Assembly: GCF_003994485.1 (NCBI RefSeq)
Contig: NZ_RZNJ01000001.1
Coordinates: forward strand, 747,765-811,764
Direction of reading: 5' to 3'
DNA: 64,000 nt
From: Arsenicitalea aurantiaca
GTDB lineage: Bacteria > Pseudomonadota > Alphaproteobacteria > Rhizobiales > Devosiaceae
Position numbers and translations under genes: made by a program. Positions 51,827 through 61,397 of this stretch are shown in pieces (position 1 is the stretch's first letter; each line of letters begins with the position of its first letter). The notes beneath the pieces were generated by a model. That model was not told where the DNA came from. It did not search any database and saw only the letters and a program-made list of their open reading frames with translations.

Positions 51827-53482
51827 ATGGCCCGTCAATTCATCTATCACATGCACGGCACGTCCAAGGCCTATGCGGGCGGCAAGAAGGTGCTCGACAA
51901 CATCCATCTCAGCTTCTACCCGGATGCCAAGATCGGTGTGCTCGGGCCCAACGGCTCGGGCAAGTCGACCCTGCTGCGCATCATGGCGGGCATCGAGACC
52001 GAGTTCACCGGCGAGGCCTGGGTCGCCGACGGTGCGCGCGTCGGCTATCTGCCGCAGGAGCCCGAGCTCGATCCCGCCCTCGACGTCCTCGGCAACGTCA
52101 TGACCGGCGTCAAGGAGAAGAAGGACATCGTCGACCGCTACAACGAGTTGATGATGAACTATTCGGACGAGACCGCCGACGAAGCCACCCAGCTTCAGGA
52201 CGTGATCGACAGCCAGAACCTCTGGGATCTCGAATCCCAGGTCGAGGTGGCAATGGAAGCACTCGGTTGCCCGCCCGCAGATGCGGACGTCACCAAGCTT
52301 TCGGGCGGCGAGAAGCGCCGCGTCGCGCTCTGCGCGCTGCTGCTCTCCAAGCCCGACCTGCTGCTGCTCGACGAACCGACCAACCATCTGGACGCCGAGA
52401 CCACGGCGTGGCTCGAAAAGCATCTGCGTGAGTTCCCCGGCGCCGTGCTGATCATCACCCACGACCGGTACTTCCTCGATAACGTCACCGGCTGGATTCT
52501 CGAACTCGATCGGGGTCGCGGCATTCCCTATGAGGGCAATTACTCCGCCTATCTCGAGGCGAAGTCGAAGCGCTTCGCCCAGGAGCAGCGCGAGGATGCG
52601 GCGCGCCAGAAGGTGCTCGAGCGCGAAAAGGAGTGGCTCGGCCAGTCCCCGCAGGCCCGCCAGTCCAAGTCGAAGGCGCGTATCCGTGCCTATGACGAGC
52701 TCGTTCAGCTCAACGAGGCGCGCACCCAGTCCTCGAACGCGCAGATCATCATTCCGCCCGGCGAGCGGCTCGGCCAGAACGTCATCGACGTCGAGGGGCT
52801 CACCAAATCCTATGGCGATCGGGTGCTGATCGAGGATCTGACCTTCAAGCTCCCGCCTGGCGGCATCGTCGGCATCATCGGCCCCAATGGCGCGGGCAAG
52901 ACCACGCTTTTCCGCATGCTGACCGGGCAGGAAAAGCCCGATGCCGGCGGGATCACCGTCGGGGAGACGGTGCGACTCGGCTATGTCGACCAGAGCCGCG
53001 ATACGCTCAGCCCCAACGCCACCGTCTGGGAGGAAATCTCGGGGGGCAACGACATTCTGATGCTGGGCAAGCGCGAGATGAACTCACGCGCCTACACCTC
53101 GGCCTTCAACTTCAAGGGCGGCGACCAGCAGCAGAAGGTCGGCAATCTCTCGGGCGGGCAGCGCAACCGCGTCCATCTCGCCAAGATGCTGAAATCTGGC
53201 GCGAACGTCCTGCTGCTCGACGAACCGACCAATGATCTGGATACCGAAACCCTCGCCGCGCTCGAAGAGGCACTCGAGGAGTTCGCCGGCTGCGCCGTGA
53301 TCATCAGCCACGATCGCATGTTCCTCGATCGGCTCGCGACCCACATCCTCGCTTTCGAGGGCGACAGCCATGTCGAATGGTTCGAGGGCAATTTTGCCGA
53401 GTACGAGGCCGACAAGATCCGTCGCCTCGGGCCCGATGCGGTCAACCCGCGCCGCGCGACCTACAAGCGCCTGACGCGCTGA
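51827..53482 (+). CDS. ettA: Energy-dependent translational throttle protein EttA (ABC-F)
   Basis: A 551-residue ABC-F ATPase with two nucleotide domains: Walker A GPNGSGKST (~39) with LSGGEKRRVALCALL, and Walker A GPNGAGKTT (~357) with LSGGQRNRVHLAKML, joined by the P-site tRNA-interaction motif region (about 240-310). YHMHGTSKAY at the start is an EttA hallmark. Acts on 70S ribosomes to gate entry into elongation at low energy charge. Confidence 0.96.
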   Translation: MARQFIYHMHGTSKAYAGGKKVLDNIHLSFYPDAKIGVLGPNGSGKSTLLRIMAGIETEFTGEAWVADGARVGYLPQEPELDPALDVLGNVMTGVKEKKDIVDRYNELMMNYSDETADEATQLQDVIDSQNLWDLESQVEVAMEALGCPPADADVTKLSGGEKRRVALCALLLSKPDLLLLDEPTNHLDAETTAWLEKHLREFPGAVLIITHDRYFLDNVTGWILELDRGRGIPYEGNYSAYLEAKSKRFAQEQREDAARQKVLEREKEWLGQSPQARQSKSKARIRAYDELVQLNEARTQSSNAQIIIPPGERLGQNVIDVEGLTKSYGDRVLIEDLTFKLPPGGIVGIIGPNGAGKTTLFRMLTGQEKPDAGGITVGETVRLGYVDQSRDTLSPNATVWEEISGGNDILMLGKREMNSRAYTSAFNFKGGDQQQKVGNLSGGQRNRVHLAKMLKSGANVLLLDEPTNDLDTETLAALEEALEEFAGCAVIISHDRMFLDRLATHILAFEGDSHVEWFEGNFAEYEADKIRRLGPDAVNPRRATYKRLTR

Positions 53483-53521
53483 ACATGGGCGGGAGCCGCG
53501 GCCTTGCTGTCGCGGTTCTGC

Positions 53522-53561
53522 GCCCGGCGCCATCCGGCTATGTCCGGATGCGGCGCCGGGC
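53522..53561. other. Long GC-rich hairpin after ettA
   Basis: GCCCGGCGCCATCCGG pairs with CCGGAT-GC-GGCGCCGGGC (16 bp with one two-base bulge) around a short loop. There is no T-run, so it may stabilise RNA or be a palindromic intergenic element rather than a terminator. Confidence 0.6.
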
Positions 53562-53615
53562 GGGGCAGGGCTCTCGTGTGGCCCGCGCTCCGTCCCACGA
53601 GGCTGGAGATCAAGA

Positions 53616-54446
53616 ATGGCGACACGTTTCGAAGTGAATTTCGACGGCGCAACCCTTGTCGGCGAATCGGGTGGCTTCGGCATGCCCGTCGTGTTCCTGC
53701 ACCCGGGTGTGGCCGACCGGCGCGTCTGGCGGTCGCAGATGGATGCGCTGGCGGGCGCGGGCTACCATGTGGTGGCCTATGACAGGCGGGGACATGGCGA
53801 AACCGTCGCGCCGGACGAACCCTTCGACCATCTGGTCGATCTCGAGGCGGTGCTGGACCAGCTCGGCATCCATGCGGCGGTCTTCGTCGGCGGCTCGATG
53901 GGCGGTGCGCTCGCCATCGATTTCGCGATCGAGAACCCCGGACGCACCATCGGGCTGGTCCTGGTCGGTACGGCGGTCAGCGGCGAGGACGAACCGGACC
54001 TGCCCGACGACATCGCCGTGATCCTCGATGCGGCCGAGTATGCCGCCGAGCGCGAGAACTGGGACGGCGTCAATCGCATCGCAGCTCATATGTGGCTCGA
54101 TGGACCGCTGAGCCACCAGGGGCGCGTCGATGGCGGCGTGCGCGACCTCTTCCTCGAAATGAACGGCACGGCCTTGCGCAAGGGCGCGGAGCTGACGCTG
54201 GAGGACGAGCGGGAGCCCGCGATCGACATCCTGTCTACGATCACTGCGCCTGTGCTGCTGATGGTAGGGGAGCTCGACTTCCCCCACATCGTGGATCGGC
54301 ACAACGAGCTTTCCGACGAGTTCGAGAATGCCTTTGCGGTCGTGCTCGAGGGCACGGCCCATCTGCCCAATCTGGAGCGGCCCGATCTGTTCAATCCGCT
54401 GCTGCTCGAGTTCCTCTCTGCCGTCAGCGGCGAAGTGGAAGAGTAA
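53616..54446 (+). CDS. Alpha/beta hydrolase
   Basis: A 276-residue fold-1 hydrolase. Oxyanion region VVFLHPGVADRRVW (24-37), nucleophile elbow GGSMGGALA (~90-98), and catalytic His in GTAHLPNLERPDLF (~253-266) are clear; the acid is probably in VGELDFPHIVDRH. GGAGATCAAGA precedes the ATG. Substrate unknown; the pattern is common among esterases and dienelactone-type hydrolases. Confidence 0.85.
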   Translation: MATRFEVNFDGATLVGESGGFGMPVVFLHPGVADRRVWRSQMDALAGAGYHVVAYDRRGHGETVAPDEPFDHLVDLEAVLDQLGIHAAVFVGGSMGGALAIDFAIENPGRTIGLVLVGTAVSGEDEPDLPDDIAVILDAAEYAAERENWDGVNRIAAHMWLDGPLSHQGRVDGGVRDLFLEMNGTALRKGAELTLEDEREPAIDILSTITAPVLLMVGELDFPHIVDRHNELSDEFENAFAVVLEGTAHLPNLERPDLFNPLLLEFLSAVSGEVEE

Positions 54447-54449
54447 ACA

Positions 54450-54473
54450 GGCCCCGCCGAGGCGGGCGGGGCC
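54450..54473. terminator. Bidirectional hairpin between the hydrolase gene and the convergent host-attachment-family gene
   Basis: GGCCCCGCC pairs with GGCGGGGCC around six bases between convergent stops. It has no T-run. Confidence 0.6.
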
Positions 54474-54479
54474 GGCATC

Positions 54480-54929
54480 TCAGATCGCCATCACATCCTC
54501 GAAATGGGTGCCGAGCTTGTCGGTGGGGATGTTGGTGAGGTCCTTCGGCACCTCGGCCAGCAGCGTCTTTCTGACGCCATCGGAGAGATGCGGGCGGATC
54601 ACCCCGAGCGCCGTTGGCGCGGCAGCGATGACCAGCCGGTCGAAGGCCCCTTCGGCGCGCTTTTGCTCGATCATGTCGGCCATCGACTTGACGAACGCTG
54701 TCTCACGCTGCTCGACCGGGTCGGTGCGCGGCTCCATGGCGCTCCGCTGGCCGGGTCCAGTGTCCGCGCGGCGGCCGGGGCGATCGGTCACGATGTCCCT
54801 GCCTTGCAGTGGCTCGATGCCGAAATCGAGACCGCCGACCTGGCGCAGGCCCTTTCCGGGGCCGGTGTTTTCCAGGACACGAGCCTGCGCGCCATCGGCG
54901 ATCAGGAACCAGGTGACGGTCTTTTTCAT
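54480..54929 (-). CDS. Host-attachment-family protein (PF10116/baeRF type)
   Basis: A 149-residue protein starting MKKTVTWFLIADGAQARVLEN, the family opening, with DRLVIAAAPTALGVIRPHLSD in the second half. First described as needed for Agrobacterium attachment to host cells, the fold is now linked to release-factor-like eRF1 domains. Cytoplasmic, no signal peptide. The local neighbours give no clue to its role. Confidence 0.85.
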   Translation of the reverse strand: MKKTVTWFLIADGAQARVLENTGPGKGLRQVGGLDFGIEPLQGRDIVTDRPGRRADTGPGQRSAMEPRTDPVEQRETAFVKSMADMIEQKRAEGAFDRLVIAAAPTALGVIRPHLSDGVRKTLLAEVPKDLTNIPTDKLGTHFEDVMAI

Positions 54930-55104
54930 GAATTCTGCTCCTCATTTGACAATACGGCACGGGTCAGGCGACCAGCGCCCCGGTGCCGCACGAAACGAAC
55001 GCGCGGCCGGCTCGAAGGTTGAAGGCCATCTGCGGCAATTTCATTGCAGCGATGGGCGCTTGGACTGGCGAAGCGTCGGCACGGCTGTTAGGGAAGACTG
55101 AAGG

Positions 55105-55124
55105 TCCGCGTCCGCGGACGCGGA
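55105..55124. repeat. Perfect 20-bp palindrome overlapping the rarD ribosome site
   Basis: TCCGCGTCCG followed by its exact reverse complement CGGACGCGGA. Its 3-prime end contains the GGA of the GGAG that precedes rarD ATG 55132. A hairpin would sequester the site; as DNA it could be an operator. Confidence 0.55.
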
Positions 55125-55131
55125 GTCTCCG

Positions 55132-56088
55132 ATGTCACTTCCCGAACTCGACCCCCATTCCCGCCCGGATGTCGGCGCGCGCGTGGCGCGCACCCCCGAG
55201 CAGGAGGAGCAGCGTGCCGGCCTCATTGCCGCGCTCTTTTCCTATCTGTTGTGGGGCTTCCTGCCGCTCTTCTTTGCGTTGCTCGAAGGGGTCGATACGA
55301 TCACCATCGTCGCCAATCGCACGCTCTGGACGCTGGTGCTGGTGGGCGCCATCCTGCTCGTCGCGCGCCGCATGCACGAGGTGAAGATCGTCTTCTCGAG
55401 CCGCCGAACCATGGCGGTGATGACCCTGACGGCGCTGCTTCTGGCATTCAACTGGTCGCTCTACATCTACGGGGTCGAGAGCGGCAATGTGCTCGAAACG
55501 AGCTTCGGATACTTCATCAACCCGCTGATCAACGTGGCGCTCGGCATGGTGCTGCTGGGGGAAAAGCAGAACCGCCTGCAGCTGGTGGCGATCGGCGTCG
55601 CCGTGATCGCCATCGGCATCCAGGCGGCCGGCATCGGCGGCATTCCCTATATCGCGCTCGGCCTCGCGTTCAGCTTCGGGCTCTACGGCTATGTCCGCAA
55701 GACCGCCTCGGTCAACGCGACCACTGGGCTCTTCGTTGATACCGCCCTCATGGTGCCGCTCGCGCTCGCCTATCTTGCCTATAGCGTGCTGACGGTCGGA
55801 TGGGGACCGCATGCCGATCCCTACACCATGGGCCTGCTGCTCTTGACGGGGCCGGTGACGGCGGTGCCGCTCCTGCTGTTCTCCTATGGCGTGCGGAGGC
55901 TGCGGATGACGACGATCGGCATGCTGCAATATCTCGCGCCATCGCTGCAGTTCATGCTCGCCATCACCTATTTCGGCGAAGACCTCAACGCGCTCCGGCT
56001 GCTGAGCTTCGGGCTGATCTGGCTCTCGCTTGCCATCTTCACCTTTGATACCGTTCTGCGGCACAGGCGAAAGGGAGCCGAGGCATGA
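55132..56088 (+). CDS. rarD: EamA-family permease RarD
   Basis: A 318-residue protein with ten hydrophobic helices and RarD signatures AALFSYLLWGFLPLFF and NWSLYIYGVESGNVLETSFGYFINPLINV. A polar 28-residue N-terminal extension is present. RarD confers chloramphenicol sensitivity-related phenotypes, but its physiological substrate is unsettled. It overlaps the MOSC gene (ATGA). Confidence 0.92.
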   Translation: MSLPELDPHSRPDVGARVARTPEQEEQRAGLIAALFSYLLWGFLPLFFALLEGVDTITIVANRTLWTLVLVGAILLVARRMHEVKIVFSSRRTMAVMTLTALLLAFNWSLYIYGVESGNVLETSFGYFINPLINVALGMVLLGEKQNRLQLVAIGVAVIAIGIQAAGIGGIPYIALGLAFSFGLYGYVRKTASVNATTGLFVDTALMVPLALAYLAYSVLTVGWGPHADPYTMGLLLLTGPVTAVPLLLFSYGVRRLRMTTIGMLQYLAPSLQFMLAITYFGEDLNALRLLSFGLIWLSLAIFTFDTVLRHRRKGAEA

Positions 56089-56684
56089 CCCCCTTTATCA
56101 GGGCGCGCACTCTCGAGGGCCGGGTCACCCAGCTGCTCGCAGCCGAAGGCTCGAGCTTTGAAACAACGGCCGTCCCCGCCCTCGACCTCTCATATGAAGG
56201 CATCCCGGCGGATCGCCATTCGGGCCTCCTGCGCAAGAGCGGACCCCGCGAGCCCTGGTATCCGCGCGGCACCGAAATGCGCAACGAGCGCCAGCTGTCC
56301 ATCCTCGGGCAGGACGAGCTCTTGGCCCTCGCGCGCGATCTCGATATTCCGTGCCTAGCCGCCGAATGGATCGGTGGCAATCTGGTGCTCGAAGGGGTGC
56401 CCCATGTCAGCCTCCTGCCGCCGCGGACGCTGCTGATGTTCGATGGCGGCGTCACCATCCGAATCGATGGCGACAATGGTCCGTGCCGGAAATCGGGCGC
56501 CATGATCGCGCGGCATGTCGAGGGGCGCCCCGATCTCGAATTCGCATTCGTCAAGATTGCGCAGCACCGGCGGGGCGTCCTGGGCTGGGTCGAGCGCGCC
56601 GGCAGGATTACGGCAGGGGAGACGGTCAGGGTCCGGATCTGGGAGCAGCAACCCTATCCGGACCCCGAGCCTCACCAGCGATAG
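56085..56684 (+). CDS. MOSC-domain protein
   Basis: A 199-residue protein with SYEGIPADRHSGLL (25-55 region) and FDGGVTIRIDGDNGPCRKSG, with the Cys of the GPCRKSG loop as the expected sulphur-carrying residue of MOSC domains. It is coupled to rarD by ATGA and its 3-prime end overlaps the convergent autotransporter gene by 13 bases. MOSC proteins handle molybdenum-cofactor sulphur or N-hydroxylated substrates. Confidence 0.85.
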   Translation: MTPFIRARTLEGRVTQLLAAEGSSFETTAVPALDLSYEGIPADRHSGLLRKSGPREPWYPRGTEMRNERQLSILGQDELLALARDLDIPCLAAEWIGGNLVLEGVPHVSLLPPRTLLMFDGGVTIRIDGDNGPCRKSGAMIARHVEGRPDLEFAFVKIAQHRRGVLGWVERAGRITAGETVRVRIWEQQPYPDPEPHQR

Positions 56685-58603
56685 GCGAGCCCTGCGCTGA
56701 ACCGGTGCGCAAGCACGCTGCCGGCAAAGACCGCGTCATAGTCGACCCGTCCTGAAAGCCCGTCATCGAGTGCCATCTCGATGCCGCCTCCGATCCGAGC
56801 CGAGAACCGCTCGGGCGTTCGTCCGGTGATGACGAAGCCCGTATCGTCGCCGACGAAGCGAACGGCGAGCCCCTCGCTTTCTGCGGAGAGATCATAGCCA
56901 AGCTGCGCCCGTCCTTCGGGCCTCAGAGTCGCGCCTTCGGCAAGACGATAGCTCGCTGCGATCCGCGCACCGGCATAGAGCGTGAACCGCGTGCTGCTTA
57001 CCCCGCCGCCGGCAAGGTCGAAGACCTCCGAGCCGCTTTCGGTGAACCCCTCGACGCTCACATGGCTCACCCGCAGGCCGGCAAAGGGCTCAAGATCGAA
57101 TTCGCCCAGGACGATCGGCCGGCTCGCCTCGATATCGGCGAACAGGGTCTGCATGTCGTATTCGGCGTTCGCCGCATCCGGCCCGAAGCTCAGCCGTCTG
57201 GTCTGGAGGCCGTGATACCCAAGGCCGATTCCACCGCGGAGGCTCCATTCGCCGAAATCATGGCGCGCCTGCGCGCCGACGGTCACGCCCTGATAGTCGA
57301 TGGTGTCGCCGGTCACATCCTCGTTGATCCGCCCCGATCCGACCCCTGCTGCAAGGCCGATCTGGAGCGGACCGTCGCTATAGAGCGCTCCGCCATCGAT
57401 GCTGCCGCCACTGGCCGACCAGCCGGGGAAGGGCCCTGAGGCGTCTTCATCCAGCCGCAGGCCTCTCGCGCTGATCCATCCGCTCCATCCGGACCGCACC
57501 GGGACGGCTGCCTGATAGGCGATGGCATCGAGCACGGGCGGCTGGAACGCACCGCCGGCATAGGCGAGGGGCGCGGGCGTCCGCAGGGCCGCCAGCATGC
57601 CCTCTGGTCCCGCTTGCATGGCGTCGAGAAACCCGCCGGTGAGCTCGTGGCCGAGGGGCATGACGAGGGTGTGCAGATTGCCGCCCAGCACCGCCGCACC
57701 CTGAGCGGTGAGCGACACCGGCACGTCGTGGATCTCGTGCATGAGCGTCGTGCGGTTCGTCGTATAGATCCGATAGGTGCTGCCCTCGGGGATCAGGGTC
57801 GCCTTGCCGGGGTCGTCGGTTATGAGAGGATGGTCCTCGACGGCGTCGTGCAGATCGCTCGCATGGTCGATCTCGAGGATTTCGGGGTCGGCCTCCTGAT
57901 GCGAATAGGCAGCAGGGCCCATGGTGAGGAATGGCGAGAGCGCGCTCTGCCAGGCCGAGCCCTTGTCTCCGCTCAACGCGGCGCCGAGCCGGCGACCCAT
58001 CGGGCCGTCATAGCGCCAGCGATGCACGGGGACGGGGCTCAGCAGGGTGTCATCGGTTATGATGTAGCAGCTGAAATCCTCTTCTGCGCCGCTTTCGGCT
58101 TCATAGCAGAGATCGCCGGGCGGCGGACCCGCCACGAGCTCGCCGCCGGAACTGTCCGGGATTGATGGCGGCAGCGGGTCATCTGTGTCCGGAATGTCAT
58201 CGCCCGGTGGGGTGGTCTCATCTGGCTCGGTCTCGACCGGATCGGGCTCGCTGCCATCGTCGCCCCCAGAGCCCGGCTGGCCCGGATCCTGCGGATCGGT
58301 CTGCTCGTCAGGATCGACGGGGTCCATCGGCTCCTCGTCCGGCCCGTCAGGGTTGCCGGGCCCGTCAGGCTCCTGCGGATCGTCCGGGGTGCCGCCGTCT
58401 CCGGGCTCGTCCGGATCCTCCGGGTCCAGGGGATTGTCAGGCGGCTCCCAGGGGTGGGGGTCCTCTGGGTCCGGATCGTCGGGTAGAACCGGTGGCGGTT
58501 CCGCGTCGGGATCGAAGTGTTGAGCGGTCACCGGCGTCCCGGCAACCAGAAAAAACGTCAATACAGTAACGGGCAGCGCAAGGCCGCGAATACCCATCGA
58601 CAT
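56672..58603 (-). CDS. Autotransporter-like outer membrane protein with Pro/Asp-rich region
   Basis: A 643-residue protein. Signal peptide (about 1-28); a Pro/Asp/Glu/Gly-rich region (about 30-150) of DPEDP, PDGPDEEP-like units; a passenger segment (about 160-370); then a C-terminal beta-barrel (about 385-643) with alternating hydrophobic strands and a terminal Trp (GLAYRW), as in autotransporter barrels. The start is ATG 58603 with GGGGGC upstream; a TTG six codons earlier (58621) is less likely. It lies just downstream of oxyR on the same strand. Likely surface exposed; passenger function unknown. Confidence 0.82.
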   Translation of the reverse strand: MSMGIRGLALPVTVLTFFLVAGTPVTAQHFDPDAEPPPVLPDDPDPEDPHPWEPPDNPLDPEDPDEPGDGGTPDDPQEPDGPGNPDGPDEEPMDPVDPDEQTDPQDPGQPGSGGDDGSEPDPVETEPDETTPPGDDIPDTDDPLPPSIPDSSGGELVAGPPPGDLCYEAESGAEEDFSCYIITDDTLLSPVPVHRWRYDGPMGRRLGAALSGDKGSAWQSALSPFLTMGPAAYSHQEADPEILEIDHASDLHDAVEDHPLITDDPGKATLIPEGSTYRIYTTNRTTLMHEIHDVPVSLTAQGAAVLGGNLHTLVMPLGHELTGGFLDAMQAGPEGMLAALRTPAPLAYAGGAFQPPVLDAIAYQAAVPVRSGWSGWISARGLRLDEDASGPFPGWSASGGSIDGGALYSDGPLQIGLAAGVGSGRINEDVTGDTIDYQGVTVGAQARHDFGEWSLRGGIGLGYHGLQTRRLSFGPDAANAEYDMQTLFADIEASRPIVLGEFDLEPFAGLRVSHVSVEGFTESGSEVFDLAGGGVSSTRFTLYAGARIAASYRLAEGATLRPEGRAQLGYDLSAESEGLAVRFVGDDTGFVITGRTPERFSARIGGGIEMALDDGLSGRVDYDAVFAGSVLAHRFSAGLAYRW

Positions 58604-58703
58604 GAACTGCCCCCAAGGCAAATGCTTTGGTTAAAAATTCTTAAATAGTATGTGCGTACAAAAACGGATCGAAGAATTGTTGGCAAGCAAAAAGTGATTC
58701 GGA

Positions 58704-59603
58704 TCAGTCGCTTTTTGTGCGCGTCTCGCGGATCAGCTGTGCGATGTCGCGAAACTCGGCTGCGCGGCGGTGGCCGTGACGCCAGACGAGCTGCAGGGTC
58801 CGCCCCGCCCCGGGCGCGACGAGCCGTCGGATGGCGATGCGCGGATCGGCTGCCTCCTTGCGCAGCGCAATCTCGGGCAACAGCGTGATGCCCTGTCCGC
58901 TCGCCACGAATTCGACGATCGTCGAGAGCGAGGTCGCTGCGAACACACGCTTGTGGTGCTCCGGGGTCAGGCTGCAGGCCGCAATGGCCTGGTCGCGAAA
59001 GCAATGTCCTTCATCGAGCAGCAGCATGCGTTCGGTCGCAATCGCCCCGAGCGGGATCGGGGTGTCCTCCGCCTCCCTGGTGCTGATCGCGAGCACGAAA
59101 GGATCCTCAAAGAGCGGCTCCACATCGAGCCGCAATCCGGCCGAGGGCGGCGTGGTCGCGATCAGCGCCAGGTCGAGGCTCCCATCGGCCAGCCCCGCGA
59201 GCAGAGCCTCGGTTCGGTTCTCCGAAATCTGGAAGCGTTGCGGCCCATCCTGTGGCTGCAGATGCGGAAAGATCTCGGGCAGAAGATAGGGCGCGACGGT
59301 CGGGATCAGCCCGAAGCGGATCGGACCGGCCGGGGCGCCCGCCTGCCGGACGATGAAACGCTCGAGCGCATCCGCGCAGGCCACGACGTCGCGGGCGAGC
59401 GCCAGCACCTCCCGGCCGAGCTCGGTCGGCTGCACGGTGCGGCCGAGCCGGTCGAACAGCGGCGCGCCGACTTCCGCCTCCACCAGGGCGATCTGCTGGG
59501 ACAGCGCGGGCTGCGTGATCGCGGAGGCCTCGGCGGCTTTGCCGAAATGGCCGGTCTCGGCGAGTGCGAGGCAGTATCGCATCTGTCGGAGTGTGAGCGT
59601 CAT
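58704..59603 (-). CDS. oxyR: Hydrogen-peroxide sensor OxyR (LysR family)
   Basis: A 299-residue LysR regulator with an N-terminal winged helix ([21 protein letters not shown]) and the redox pair Cys201 and Cys210 in [18 protein letters not shown], spaced exactly as E. coli Cys199/Cys208. It is divergent from katA with 96 bases between starts. Oxidised OxyR activates catalase genes; here it should control katA and itself. Confidence 0.95.
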   Translation of the reverse strand: MTLTLRQMRYCLALAETGHFGKAAEASAITQPALSQQIALVEAEVGAPLFDRLGRTVQPTELGREVLALARDVVACADALERFIVRQAGAPAGPIRFGLIPTVAPYLLPEIFPHLQPQDGPQRFQISENRTEALLAGLADGSLDLALIATTPPSAGLRLDVEPLFEDPFVLAISTREAEDTPIPLGAIATERMLLLDEGHCFRDQAIAACSLTPEHHKRVFAATSLSTIVEFVASGQGITLLPEIALRKEAADPRIAIRRLVAPGAGRTLQLVWRHGHRRAAEFRDIAQLIRETRTKSD

Positions 59604-59638
59604 AGGATAAGCTTATCAGATCGGTTAGATCAATCAAT
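59602..59638. promoter_or_regulatory. Candidate OxyR operator between oxyR and katA
   Basis: An AT-rich segment starting at the oxyR start codon contains the perfect palindrome GATAAGCTTATC (59606-59617) followed by TTAG and CAAT motifs, loosely fitting the OxyR pattern ATAG-N7-CTAT repeated. Divergent OxyR-catalase layout supports it. Exact contacts are inferred. Confidence 0.6.
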
Positions 59639-59699
59639 TGGCCCTATCGCGAGCGATGCGTTATGTTTGGAATCATTCCAGGTTAATTATGAGGAACCC

Positions 59700-61196
59700 A
59701 TGAGCGATCGTCCCCGCATGACCACCAGCGCCGGTGCGCCGGTGCCCGACAACCAGAACTCGCAGACGGCGGGTCCGCGTGGTCCCGTCCTGCTGCAGGA
59801 TTACCAGCTCATCGAAAAGCTCGCCCACCAGAACCGCGAGCGCATTCCCGAGCGCGTCGTGCACGCCAAGGGCTGGGGTGCCCATGGTACGCTTACCATC
59901 ACCGGCGACATTTCCCGCTACACCCGCGCCAAGGCACTTCAGCCGGGTGCGCGCACCCCGCTCATCGCGCGCTTTTCGACCGTGGCCGGCGAACTCGGCG
60001 CGGCCGATGCCGAGCGCGACGTCCGTGGCTTCGCGCTCAAATTCTACACCGACGAGGGCAATTGGGACCTCGTCGGCAACAACACCCCCGTCTTCTTCGT
60101 GCGTGATCCGCTGAAGTTCCCGGATTTCATCCACACCCAGAAGCGCCACCCGCGGACCAATCTCAGGTCCAAGACCGCGATGTGGGATTTCTGGTCGCAG
60201 AGCCCCGAAAGCCTGCACCAGATCACCATCCTGTTCTCCGATCGCGGACTGCCGGTCGCGCCCATGTTCATGAACGGCTATGGCAGCCACACCTTCTCGC
60301 TCTGGAACGATCAGGGCGAGCGGTTCTGGGTGAAGTTCCACTTCAAGACCATGCAGGGCCACAAGCATTACACCAATGCCGAGGCCGAGAAGATTGTCGG
60401 CGAGAGCCGCGAGACCTATCAGGAAGAGCTGTTCGGCACGATCGAGCGCGGTGAGTATCCGCGCTGGAAGATGCAGGTCCAGATCATGCCCGAGGCGGAT
60501 GCGGAAAAGACGTCCTACAACCCGTTCGACCTCACCAAGGTGTGGCCGCATGCAGAGTATCCGCCGATCGACGTCGGCGTGCTCGAGCTAGACCGCAATG
60601 CGGACAATTACTTCGCCGAGATCGAGCAGGTCGCGTTCTCGCCGTCCAACGTCGTGCCGGGCATCGGCTTCTCGCCCGACAAGATGCTGCAGGCGCGCGT
60701 CTTCTCCTATGCCGATGCGCACCGCTATCGGCTGGGTACGCATTACGAGGCGCTGCCGGTCAACGCTCCGAAGGTCCCCGTCCATCACTACCACAAGGAC
60801 GGCGCCATGCGCTTCTTCCCGAACAATCCCAATCCGGATGCCTATTACGAGCCGAATTCCTTCGGTGGTCCGGTCGAGGACAAGTCCGTGCAGGAGCCGC
60901 CGCTGAAAATCTCGGGCGACGCGGACCGCTACAACCATCGCGAGGGCAATGACGATTACGGCCAGCCCCGCGCGCTCTGGGAGCTGTTCGACGAGGGCCA
61001 GAAGCAGCGGCTCTACGACAATTACGCCGCCGCCATGGAAGGTGTGCCCGACGAGATCATCGAGCGTCAGCTCATGCATTTCGGCCGGATCCACCCCGAC
61101 TATGCCGATGGCGTGCGCCAGGCCCGTGCGCGGCTGGCCGGCAAGGCCAAGGACAGCATCTCGGATGGCGAGAGCAGCCCGGCCGCGGCCGAATAG
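59700..61196 (+). CDS. katA: Monofunctional haem catalase
   Basis: A 498-residue clade-3 catalase (small subunit length). Landmarks are catalytic His55 ([13 protein letters not shown]), [26 protein letters not shown], active-site Asn in [10 protein letters not shown] and the haem-ligand Tyr in [15 protein letters not shown]. The start is ATG 59700 with GAGGAA upstream. Degrades H2O2 to water and oxygen in the cytoplasm. Confidence 0.97.
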   Translation: MSDRPRMTTSAGAPVPDNQNSQTAGPRGPVLLQDYQLIEKLAHQNRERIPERVVHAKGWGAHGTLTITGDISRYTRAKALQPGARTPLIARFSTVAGELGAADAERDVRGFALKFYTDEGNWDLVGNNTPVFFVRDPLKFPDFIHTQKRHPRTNLRSKTAMWDFWSQSPESLHQITILFSDRGLPVAPMFMNGYGSHTFSLWNDQGERFWVKFHFKTMQGHKHYTNAEAEKIVGESRETYQEELFGTIERGEYPRWKMQVQIMPEADAEKTSYNPFDLTKVWPHAEYPPIDVGVLELDRNADNYFAEIEQVAFSPSNVVPGIGFSPDKMLQARVFSYADAHRYRLGTHYEALPVNAPKVPVHHYHKDGAMRFFPNNPNPDAYYEPNSFGGPVEDKSVQEPPLKISGDADRYNHREGNDDYGQPRALWELFDEGQKQRLYDNYAAAMEGVPDEIIERQLMHFGRIHPDYADGVRQARARLAGKAKDSISDGESSPAAAE

Positions 61197-61238
61197 CATC
61201 CCGGCGTCAACGAAGCCCTGCCTCACAGGGGGCTCCCG

Positions 61239-61273
61239 GGCCGTCTTTCGCTTCTGGCGGAAGGCGGCCTTTC
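61239..61273 (+). terminator. Imperfect terminator-like hairpin after katA
   Basis: GGCCGTCTTTCGC pairs with GCGGAAGGCGGCC (13 pairs, G-T wobbles included) around TTCTG, followed by TTTCG. It lies 43 bases after katA. The remaining gap to the next gene holds nothing further that I can name. Confidence 0.5.
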
Positions 61274-61397
61274 GCCATCTTTAGGGGCTGCTAACGGATC
61301 GCATTTTATTCAAGTGGGAGCGGTCGGCTTCAGCCGGGCTGAAACCCGCTTCTGTCAATGTCGTGCCGACGTCGGCGCAATGCCGGGGAGTAGCGGG

